DNA of 64,000 nt from Symbiodinium natans (Eukaryota; Sar; Dinophyceae; Suessiales; Symbiodiniaceae): assembly GCA_905221605.1 (NCBI GenBank), contig CAJNDS010000258.1, positions 436,592 through 500,591 on the forward strand, given 5' to 3'. Each line of letters begins with the position of its first letter. The stretch's first letter is position 1. The translations under genes were made by a program, and so were the position numbers. Positions 50,501 through 62,500 of this stretch are shown one piece after another. The notes under the pieces were generated by a model, which was given only the letters and a program-made list of their open reading frames with translations, had not been told where the DNA came from and made no database searches.

Positions 50501-53500
50501 GCCCAGGCGCCCCCCTCCCCACCCGATGTGTTCTTGGGCTTTTGGAAGGGAAGTCTTCAAAGTCAGGTTTTCCATGGGCGTCGTTGAAAAAACTGGGAGT
50601 CCAATCCCAGGGAGTCCAAAGCCCAAAGGAGCCCTGAGAGTCGTGGGCTGGACTTGCAAGGTTATGCCCTTCGAAATGGACAGCAGGCTGTTGAGGTATG
50701 TTGGGGGCCTTCGAAGCTTCGGGACCTTGTGTCTGTAATATCTGGGTTCGGGCTTCCTTGCCCATAGGGCTCTGGAGCCTTCCGTTTTAGGAGGTTCCGG
50801 GTGGTGGCGGGGCGTGCCCAGCTGTCCTCGTTCGCCCACGTCGTTCCATCCACGGACACGTAGAAGTAGTAGCCGGTGTGGTAGGCTCCACGCTCCTGGC
50901 TTTCTCCAGGGTCTGTAGGATTAGGGGGGTGTTTCGGGCTCAGGCTTTCCCAAGCCTACTCCCCGTAATCTGGGGCAGGGTATTTTGCCCACTGATGTCG
51001 TCTCATGCCGCCATGCCGAACTGCAATCTGCGCGTTGAACGGCCCTACACTCCACCCAAGGGCTCCTTCGACCGATCCAGCGACCACTCCACCACAACTT
51101 GGGAGTCCGTGGAGGAGCGGATGCCTGCGAGCTGAGCTTCGTTTGCGGAGAATTTAAGACGCTATAGATTGGGGGGGGGTTTTGGGGTCTGGGACTACAA
51201 GCCGTGGGTGGCTGACGTGTAGCGAGTGTAGTGTAGACAAATCTAGACTCCAGAATTGGAGCCGTGCTCTGGCACTGGCGAACCACCACGCCCACGAAAA
51301 GCAAAAGTCCGTAGAGCCCTGAACCACGGAACCACATGAGGTCTCTGGGTTTCGTTTTACCTGTGCGTTGAGTGGGGTCCAGGAAACCCTGGCTCATCAT
51401 AAGACCCAGGCTCAGAAAGTTGCGCGCCAAGGCGCTCAGGCGTGGTGGTAGCGGTGGCAGAGCGAGCTTGTCAAGGCTCAGGAACGGTGAGAGGGCGCTT
51501 TCGCCGACTTCCTAGGTGACACGGCATCACGCTACAGGTTCCATCAGTTTCGTGGTGCTTCACTCCACCTACCTGGACCTTCATCAGGTCGAATCCGTCA
51601 ATTCGAAAGCTGAGCCTTTCTTGGCTTCGAGATTCGGAGACAGCACGCAGCCCAAAGCGACACGGCTGCGAGAGGTTTGCAGACACGTTCAGCCTCGGTC
51701 GCTCACCAACTGCACTTAAGTGCGGCCTACTGCTCAGCTGAGCCCAGAAATGCAAAATGGATACGCAGTGGAATCTGAACGCTTGAAGCTTGGTGCTGAG
51801 GGGATTGAAGGGATTGAAGGGATCGACATCAGAATCCTGAAGCTTACGCACTTAAGCAAAACCTCAGGAAGAGCACCCGAGAAAACCACAAGCCACCCTC
51901 AAGGCAGTGGCAAGAACAGAGATACAGTCGAAAGCAGGAGGCCCAATGACGACTGACCATCCGTATGCACTTTCTACTGCAGCCCGATGGCAGGGTCACT
52001 GGTGCCACGTGCACACTCTCGACACCCACCATGCCAGTGCCTTTCTTTCAGCTGCACCAGGAATGAGGGAGAGAGAGAGAGAGAGAGACTTGGAGGTTCA
52101 TGGTAAAGATTTACAAGAATAACTGTACTTGTAACTGCACTTATAACCATATTAGGTGGAGAGAGAGCGACTTGTAACTGTACTAAAAAACCATCTTCGG
52201 TGGAGAGAGAGACAGAGAGGAGAGAGAGATGGGCAGGTTAAGTTGTTGGCCTGTTGGCACTTGAAGCCCACGACCCCTTTGCGAGCAGTCGGTACGACGA
52301 AGCGATGGCCGCCTTTGCGTCCCTAAAGCAGTAACCGCAGCCTGGACACAGCCTGAGCAATGCACACCGTCTCTCTGCCTCTAGTGCGTGTACCTGAAAA
52401 AACCCTCAAACCCTGAACTTGGGATGGAACTTGGGATGTTCATGCGGATTATAGTACCCCCTTTTTTTTCAGGGGGAACATCCCAACCCTCAAGCCCTAA
52501 AACTCTGTGTTCACTCTTCAGGGGCGCCGACTGGGCCCTTTGCGCCCCCTACAAACCGGGACGAGGCTCGGAAGCCGCCAGGGGCACACAGAGCAAGCAC
52601 CTTTTGACAATTTGGGGGCGAGTAGGGGCGGCCTAAAAGGGGGGGGAGGGGGGGGAGGGGGGGGGGGAGTCTCTTTGTGTTTTTCGCGTGAGTTGGGAGA
52701 TGTTGGGAGTGCTGATGATGTGAACATGTGCTGGACTTCTGCCTTTGCTGCGGCACAGCTGAAAGCTGAAGCACTGAGATGGTTCTCTGACTCTTGGAGT
52801 GCTTGAATACATCCCGAGGATCCCCATGCCCGAAGCTTCCTGCAGCCCAAGCTGGGGTCCAGTATGTTGCGTGGCTTTGGGGTTTACTGTACATCCTAAC
52901 AGCCGAAGGTGCCCTGACTTGGCCTTTTCGGGTCAAGGCACAAAAACGCAGGCAACAACAAAAAATCCCCCCCCCCCCCCCCCACACACACTCTTTAGTC
53001 ACGCCTTCACGGCCAGGAGCTTCGCTCCATACAAAGCAGGCTCGGTCCAGCTCCTCAGCTTCGCTCGGTTTAGGGTTTAGGGTTCAGGGTTCAGGGTTCA
53101 GGGTTCAGGGTTTAGGGTTTAGGGTTTAGGGGATCATGGGCTGGGGCTGAGGGCTTCTAAAGGCTCAATAGCATCCAACTTCGGGCTTGTACGGAATATA
53201 TTTTAGGAGATCTCTGTTGGGTGTCAGTCGTGGAGAATGAGAGGCCCGATGCGATGGGGTCAGCTTCATTCATCCCTGTGCACCAGCTGTCGCATCACCA
53301 ACCAACCACCCCCCCCCACCCCCCCCAAAGCTCACGTCCCATCACATGCGAGTACCACCCAGCCAAACCGTACATGACAATGCGCTTGATACTCAGCTCG
53401 GCGTCAAAAGGGCATGGCCCGACTGAAGATCTGCAAGCACGGGCGCCACAGGCGCATCAGGAACCTGCAAGACACAGGGTCAAATCTGCTTGTCGCGCGG

Positions 53501-56500
53501 CTTTTCAGCCGCCGCTTGTGCCCACCATTGCCGCCAATTTGCGCGCTTTCGAAAGGCAAGACTTTGCCACGGCTCGTGTTTAGGGCTTACGGTTTTCGAG
53601 AATCTCCACTGATAGGGTCCGGGTTTGCTCATTGCTGTCCACTCTTGTTCAGGGAGGATGAACAGGACTGCCGGCTTGCCCTACCCTGCTCCATTTTTCA
53701 GGATTCGCACACAAACATCCTGAATAGTGGCTGTTACCCGGGACAGTGCTAGTCCCCGGACGCTGGCGCTTTCCTCCCTAGTAGCCCTAGCAAGACGGCA
53801 GCGATAGAAGCTACGTTAGACGCTTGGCGGATGCCAAGTGCCTGAGAGGAATGTTTTCGTTGGTATTTTATGCACGGAAGTCCGAACTTGCTTGAAACCA
53901 GAGCACGCGACCAAATAAAGCCTGCAACCCCGAAACATCCCCAAGCAAACTGAACCCGATCACATTGAACTCTTGAATCCTACATCCCGACACCTTCAAC
54001 AGATACCAAAGGCCTGTGAGCATTTCCAGAAGACGGCATCGGAAAGCTCGCCGACACCCACCGGGGTCACTGCGGCGACTCGGAACCTCAGCGTTTGCAG
54101 GGGCTTCGAGGGGCTTTCGGGAGCATGAACACGGACGAAAATGGGGACTCCCAAAACGTCTAGCAGGAACACAGACCACTGAAGCAAGGAAAAGTGGGCC
54201 GAAATCAGGCAAGGAGCCAGAGGGCCTCTTGGGAGCGTGACACGCCGAAGACACCGGAGTCCGTGCAGTTGACCTCGGGCAGCCGGGAGCACCCGAGGCC
54301 CGAGGCGGGGAGGCCTTTACAGTCTCTTTTCAGGGACTTGCCTCTTTCATGGGAAGGAGAAAGCAGGAGAGAAGATTGAGAGCTTGTGGTGCCTCCGTGC
54401 ACAGATCAGCCGTTGACAGAAAGCTACACGGCAGGTTTCGTAACTTTCGTTGTCGGATGAGGCGAGTTCACACCCCAAAGCCAGATCCTTGAACCCCTGA
54501 AGGCACCGCTACCTCGAATGGGTCTTGGGCCACAGGGCTCCAAGTTCAGATCAATGTCTAACCATCGTCACCCCAAACACCGCAGGAACGGCCCAGGTGC
54601 GACGTAGGTGGGCACGGGGATGTTGCTGAAGGTCGGCTGCAATGGGTCGAAGTAATTCGTCCCATCTCGCCAATCTACATAGACGTGGAAGCCTGTCAAG
54701 TGGAGATCTCATGCAGGGTACTGTAGGAAGGTTCCACCTTCGGGTCCATAAGACGTGGGTGGTCCACCAGCGGGTCCCCTTGAGCACAGGGAGCGAGAGA
54801 GAGAGAGAGAGGTTACCCTCAAAGAGTACCCCTATTTTCGGAAACCCTTATGGTGCTAAGAGTTTGAGTAATCAGCAGAGGAAGAAGCAGGAGTCCGATC
54901 CTTCCAGGCCATCGTTGTCGACGCCTGGTGACCAGGTCCAGGACAAGGAGACGAGCTCGTTCGTGCTCCTCAGAATATGAGTGCACAAAGGTGCTCCTAC
55001 TACTATACTGCAAATGTTACTCGTCTAGCACTACAAGTATTATCAGTTTGCATTTTTCACTCTCGTATCATAAGGTATGAGTCATTGGCGATTCTGCCCT
55101 ATGAAAGCTCCGAAGCGGAAGCCGCTTCTATCCTTCCGCTCCCTCGCTTTTTGATCAAGATGTGCGCTGGTTTTCGAGGAGAAATTATCGACTCCGAGGC
55201 GCCAGTCCACCGACAAGGTCGGCTTGGGCGCAGCCGTGTTCAACTGGGTGTACCTGAGAACTGGCAAGTCGTTCACTGCCGGAGACCTCGTTTAATATCA
55301 CAGGGTTTTGCATGTCATGCGCTTATACGACGATGTGGGATCTCGAAGTGCATGGGCGAATGACACCTCAAGGCTTGAGCGGTCCCAAGGTCGGACATGG
55401 ATGGATCTGAATGCGATGCCCTTGAATGTGCTTGACAGAGACGGAGGCTGCAGCTTGTGGTTGCAACCCCCAAGCTTGTGAAAGCAATACGGGAGCTGTA
55501 GGCATCTGCCTGGTCCCTCTTGAAGTCCTCCCCTCGGTCCCTCCGAAGGTCCAGGTTGCGTTGCATCAGACATGGCCCCGACTCCGGCCAGTGAGACCAC
55601 CGCATATGCCACGGCGATGGGCGTGCCCGGAGGCAGGTCCTCAGCAGCGGGGAGGGTCCGATGGAAAAAGGGGCCAGAACAAGCAGTTCAGCATGGGCCA
55701 GAACCAACAGTGCAATGGGGGTGGAAAGCCGTTCTCAACATGAAAAAGGGATGCAAGGGCTGCCTCAGGCGAAGCTATCGTCGTTTTTCGGGGTTTGGCC
55801 AAAGCGCCTCGACTCTCATCCACAGCATCGGTAATCAACAACATTTCTGATTCGTGGGCAGTACAGTCAGTAGCATCGTCGAAAGAAGTGGAGTGCGCAT
55901 GCTCAGCCATTCCCCTATCGGCATTTTTTGGGCAGCGCGGCACGGAGGCATGGAGGCTGACGAGGGGCAGGAAAGGTGTAGGAAGTCAGGCTGGTGTCCG
56001 TGATGAGGGACGCCTCCGGCTGCTGGCCGGTATCCAGCCTGGACGGTTTTGTGGGCTCCAGGGGGCTCCACCCAACTCCTTAAAGCTGACAATCCCCAAA
56101 GGCATAGCATCCACTGAAGTAAACCATCCCCACCTCTCTAAAAGGCTTCTGTGAATAAGGGATCGAGGGCTTAGGCCTTTATAGAGGACTGAGGGTAGGC
56201 TACGGGTACGTATAGGCTAGTTGGTTGGACATGTAGTCGCTACGTTCGTGCGTAAGAAAGTGAGCTTCCGAAAAACTACTCACGACCTCACCTTGCACAC
56301 AAATGTCCCAACAGAATGGCTCGGCATAGACGTTCAGGAAATCACAAAATATGCACCGACTGTTAGACACCCACCTCGTCAGCTGCACCCGCCATCCGCT
56401 GTGCAGTGCCACAGTCTCGGGGGACTGTCCTGCACCAGGTATGCCACCAGAGAATGGCATGAAGAGTAATTAGAAGTCATATTCTGTTCATTGCTTCCTT

Positions 56501-59500
56501 TGCTTTCTTGCTGTGAAGCTTTGCGCCGCAGTCTGAGCTTGAGCGGAGGACCTCAATCGCAATGCCTCAGGCCAGCACAAACTCCCCGAGCTAATCCCCC
56601 AAATGCTCACCGCGAGGAAACAAAACCGGAAAGGGCACTGAATTACTACCCTGAACCCTAAACCCTAAACCTGAAACCCCTCGGAGCCCCCCAGAACTCA
56701 CCAGAACTCCTGACAGCGTCAACTCCACAGAGACCGTGAACACGCCCGCCATGTCGCGGGGCGCTCGGCGGAGGAGAGAAAGCCTCAAGGGTTTAGGGTT
56801 TAGGGTTTGGGGTTTAGGGTTTAGGGTTTAGGGCTTAGATTCTGCTGAGAGGTCTTTTGCTAAAGGATTCTTGGGCGGGGGGGCACTTCGCAAATCGTCG
56901 CTGTCTGCTCCAGATTGGTCTTCCATATCTCGTGGAAGCTAAGTGATTCCTCCCCTTTTTGTCATCTGGCTTTTCGTGGGGTAGCTTTCAGGCTTCTGAA
57001 ACGCGAAGACCGTTGCAGAACATCACCTCGAAGGCTAGTCGGAGGCTCATTGGAATTGGGAGTTCCACGAAGCACATAGAAGTTAACAGGTCGTCACCTT
57101 TCTTTTGTTGAAACGACATCATGAATAGCCTCCACCCCCTTCCCCCACCAAAAGGGGAAATAGAGGAGCCTACTCTGGATCGCTTTCGTAGTTTTTGGGG
57201 CGACCTTGCCAGGACCTTGCTCTTTGCCAGGGTGACTGCATTCAAAGCATTGCGGGTTGAGATACCCCCTTCCAGCTCAACAAACTGCAGCACACGTGGA
57301 GAATTTGGATATGCAAACAACCATAAGCTGTAGGGTTTTTTTGTAATCTCCTCCCCCCTCCGTTCCTGCGATCAAGCCCAATGCAGGGATCCATGAGCCA
57401 TGAACATCATGCATCCTGGCGCCACGCATCCCACGTCCCGTCCCATACAGTGTCCTACACTCCGGTCACCGCAGCCCATCCCTCAACAAATATCGGAGCC
57501 CTCTAGAGCAGAACCCAAGCACACGGACGACAAACACTGAGGGCCTTGACATCACCAACCCAAGTCAAGAATAGCAGCAAACATCTTCCGAATCCCGAGC
57601 CCGAAGCCGAGAAACGAAAGCCCGGAAGCCCCCAAAAGGACCCTCTGGAGCCCCCGCAAAACCCTCAAACAGCCCTAACAAAACTCCCCCCCGCCCCCCC
57701 CCCTTCCCCGCCCCCCCCGGCAAAAATAAAGGACAAACGTCACACCCAAGGCATATCAGCGCGATCAAGGCTCGTGGGCTTGGGCGGGGCCGTCGGCCGC
57801 GCCACGCAGAAGAGCCGGGCGGCTGCGGACTCGAAGCCGAAGCTCCAGGTGCCCGAGCCATCCACGGCCATCAGCTTGAAGTAGACCTAGGGAAGAAAGG
57901 GTTGCTTTGGGATTCTTAGGGTTTGGAGGGTTTTTAGAGGTTTTTGGGGTTTACAGGGTTTTAAGGGGCTTTAGGGTTTATAGGGTTTATAGAGTTTAGG
58001 AGGGCGCTTCAAAGGGGGGGGGAGGAGTTTGGGGTATTCGGGTCGGGACAGTGACTTGGAAATGTTTTGTTGGATGTTTTGCCAGGTTCTTCAGGTGGTT
58101 CTTCTGGTTTTTTTGAGACACCTCGGGCGGCCAAGAACTCGTGTTGGACTCGTTGCAGGCATAGGTTGCGACCTTAGGTATGAGAGAACGGAGCTTCGCC
58201 CGTCCGAAAGCTGAATACTCAACTCCCCCCCCCCAAAAAAAAGACAGAATTAAAGAAAAATAGAATACCTCTGACAAAAACGGCGTTCTCTTTCTCTTAA
58301 GCCCGGGCGTCGGGAGCTTCGTTCACGGAGATGCGGGCCACCTCGGTGAAGGCGCCGGCCATGTCGGCGCCGGTGGCCGTGGCGGCCAGGAGCCGGAAGC
58401 TGCGGGTGAAGGGCTGCCAGCGGGTCTCGGGATGCGTGGACCATCCTCGGGAAGCGTGCTTCGATACAACAGTTTAACGGTTCGGTTTCGGCTCCCTGGC
58501 TGCGTGGAGCTGGGCTGTATCAGAGCATCGTTCAGCGATGTTCACTGCTGGGATGCAGGCTTCGGAGTTCACCAATCATGGACCAAGGGTTTGTTGGGGC
58601 TTCGACAGTGCATGCCGGGTTCCACGTGCACGCGTCGGTAGCATCTGGATGCAACTTGCTGATGTTGATACTCCCCTTCCCCCTTCCCCCAAGTCGCGCG
58701 GCAGATGCTTTCCCATCCCACTCCTGAACCCCAAAGCCATCTCAAGGGCCCCCCAAAGCCCAGACCCTCCCCTAAACCCTATAGACCCTAAACCCCACAC
58801 CATAGTTTTCTACTCAAAACCCTAAACCCTACAGTAAACCCTAAACCCTATACTCCTATAACCCTAAACCCCAAACCCCAAACCCTAAACCCTAAACCCT
58901 AAACCCTAGCTGTATACCCAACACCTCCTGAGCCTTCGAGGCTCCCAGGGTCAGCTGCTCTGTCGCGGCATCGAAGTCCACAGCGTAGGGGGCCGTGGGG
59001 CCCCAGGGCCGATCTGCTGAGTTTAGTGGTTCGTAGCAGGGTTTAGGGTTTAGGGTTTAGGGTTGAGGGTTCAGGGTTTAGGGTTTAGGGTTTAGGGTGA
59101 GGGAAGTAGGTACCTTCAAGACCCCCTCCTGGGCTCAGCAGATTAGAAAGGGCAACCGCGAAGCTCGCGTCTTCGGACTCCGAGAATGTAGGAGCAGGTC
59201 TTTATAGATCAGACTTTTCTTTGGGGCCCTGTGGGGGTGAGAGAGACTTAGCACTGAGCACATGGGATTTGGGTAACCATACACCCCCAATAGACCCTGG
59301 GTTCAGGAGGGCTTAGTTTCTGGTAAAGAGCCAAGCAACTCATAGCCTGCCTGAGGCCCGTCGAGACTTCACTCGATTTTCACAGGCAGCATGCTGCAAT
59401 CGTTCGTCAGAAGCCCTAAACCCCAATTCCTAAACCCTAAAACCTAAACCCGAATTAAGCGCTATAATCCCTGTAAGCCCCTAAGCCCTACTACACCCTT

Positions 59501-62500
59501 TGAACACTCCTTGTGCCTGCGGGAACCACAGATGCCGGCGCTGAGAAGCTGCTGCAGGCGGCTGCGTCACAGGTCCGTACCCGAAGCTCCTTTGTGGCAG
59601 TAGGAAAAAAGGGCGGGGGGAAAGACGAGGTATCGAGTTTAGGGCTTCATTAAGGCGAAAAGGGTTTATAAGCAGAGGAGCGCTGCCTTACAAGCAACAT
59701 GAACCACAGACACTTTGCCAGCCGCAAAACCCCCAAAGAAGCGGCCCAGGATCATAAAGCTCCACGGGGCTCAGCTCCGCGACCTCGATCTCCGGTAGGC
59801 CAGCAGTGAGGGAGAAGGAGGTCTGCAACGCCACATTGAGGACCTCGACAGGTCACTGGCTCTGCTGACGTGCTGTTTATCGACGGCTCTTAAGTCCGCA
59901 TGATGGGCCTCACGAAACGACGCGTTAGTCCCATCACCCCCTACTTCTTAGATCCGCCTGAGGCTACCCAAACTCTATATGTGGGGAGCCGCTTGTGAAT
60001 CAGCACCAGTCTACTCAGTCTGCCCTGGCCGACCTGGACTTCATACCAGAAGGTGCAGGACATCATGGGCAGGTCCTTGCAAGCACTGGGTGCAGGCTGC
60101 ATAAGGTCCCATGCTTCTCCCGTACAGTCCTGCCAAGACAGACGTACCGCACCGGAACGAGCCGTGAGCATGAGATCGCTGGGCGGAGTCAGCGGCAGCG
60201 CGGCAATCCTCGGCTGGTTCGAGTGATTTGGCCCCCATAAACAATGTTTATGGAATATCCGCAAGGTCCTTTACAGCTCGGGCTTGCGCCTGTCACTCTT
60301 CTAGGCCAAACTGAAGCCAGCTCGGAAGCCCCAGAAGTACTTCATCTACACAATGGTTCCAGAAGCACTTCATCTAAACAACGGTCGTGGGTCCTCATTA
60401 TATTCTTTTGCTGAATAAACAAAAAAATGTACGTACATGTACGCAAGCTAACAATGAAGCACAACGCTGCACTTGCAAAGCCTGCAGGCTATCCTGCCTT
60501 CTGCCATGAGCCCTCTGTAAGCTGCAACAAGCCGACTCAAAAGCCGAGTTATCCAGCGCAGGGTCCCGCAGCAAGAGCCCTAAGAGTACATTACCACAAG
60601 ACTGAAAGGCGAGGTACTCAAACAATTTATTTCTCCCGATCAAAGGTACCCTGTGCTCATACGAAGCTCTGGAACTGGATGGGGACATTTCCCTCGTGTC
60701 AGTCAAAACCCTGGAGGTTCGCAAGGGAGCACAGGCAGTCCAAATAAATGCTACAGGTCCTCACTTAAAACTATCCATGAAGCCCCTTAAACGTGGGCCC
60801 CAAGATTCCAAGCGGTGGCACTGAAGCTCCCAGCGCCAGCTGAGCTGAGGCCGCGCACGCGGAACTGCGTGCAGAGACGAGTCCTTCTTTTGGGGGGTGG
60901 ACAGCCATGTGCAGCCATGTCATGCGGAGGTCACAGACATTGAGTCTGTTTGCAGGCGGAAGCTTCAAACTCATCAGCAGTGCCGTCCGATTTTGACATG
61001 CATGCCTGCCCGGGACCTGCCCACTGCCCTTTGCAGTCTCAGCATCAACATTCTGCTTGCATTGGCAAGAGTCGCATTGTTTCCACCAGGGAAAAACCAA
61101 GACAGGGGAATCCTGGGATGCGCGCGGTATGAGGCTTTGCTGCTTCGTTGCGTGTCCGAGTCCTAAGAAGATGATCCCTTCTCCGTTGGAGACCAATGCG
61201 TAGTGCAGCAAGTGCCTATTCTTGACTTCAGCACCCTTTAACCGCAGACGGTGGCTCACATCGCCCACCAGCCGCCCAACTTCGCCCAAGACCAGAGCCC
61301 CCCCCCCGCTTCAGGACTCTGCATGATTCTGCAACCGCAGCTGCTGCCATGCAATGTAGATCTGCATCAAAATATGTACAAATGTAAGGGGTCGGGGGTC
61401 CCCAAGCCCTTAAGTTATCCCTCAAGGGATCGGAGGCCCATGTGCAGCTTGCAGCCGGGCGGCTCGGCTTGCGCAAGGCTGCCGGAGTAAACTTGCTGGT
61501 CCGGAAGGCCACCGGAGCCTGCGTCCCAGTACAGCTCGTAGGTGGTCGCCTCCTCAATAAGACAAGGAAGATCCCACGGCTTCGGGACTGAAACGTGTGG
61601 GCTTTTAAGGGGTCTTTGAGAGATGTCTCCGGAGAACCTCATTGACTTAAAAGGACTTCTCCGCCCCCAGATCGGGAATTTTGAACACGAATGCGCCGCA
61701 AAATGCCCCAAGAAACCTCCTGTAAAATAGCGCAATGCGCCCGTGATCCGCAAGCCAGGCTGCGGGCGCTTGCTGGGCGAACCTGAGTCTGATCTTTCAA
61801 GATGAGAAGGGGGGGCTCTTGGTTCAGGGACCTATAGGATTATGGGGGTTTTGGGTTACAGGGGTTAGGGTTTGGGGAGTTTTTTGGTTCAGTGGCACAA
61901 GGGGCCTCCTCTTTTCGGAAGCCTTGGGAGCCCTTGTGAGCCCCCCAAAACTTTCCCCGAATCAGGGCAAGGCTCCTGCTCTCAAGAAGGGATCCAATTT
62001 CAGCATAGGTCTTCTCGAGCCCGGGGGTCGGTTAGCTTTACTTACCTTGCTCGAAATTGAATGCTGACATCAGGAGCCCCTGCGGTGTCAGTCTGAGCGC
62101 AGAGCTGGGCTTGCAGCAGCTGGCATGACGGCAGCGCGCCGTTGCAGCTGAGCTCGCGCAGCATGGAGGGTGTCCAAAAGAGATGGACGCCTTCAATCGC
62201 GCACGGGAGTAGCCAGTCTCAGGCTGCAAGCATCGTTCGAGCTCGATGGGGCCTTTTAGCGTTTGGCTATGTTTGGGGAGCGTCTTCCGTGAGAGCGCGC
62301 CGATATGACGACCCGGATCTACTTGTACGAGTGATCACATGCGCCAGGCATGCCAAAACGGTAAATGCCGTGTAAATCCCTAAAAGCCCTAAACCCTAGC
62401 CCAGCAGACCTGCCACCCAGCCTGTGTCCGAGACGTTATCGAGCTCGGGGGCACCAGGAGCACCTGGCCAGGCGCAACCCACTTTGAGGGGCTCTTACGT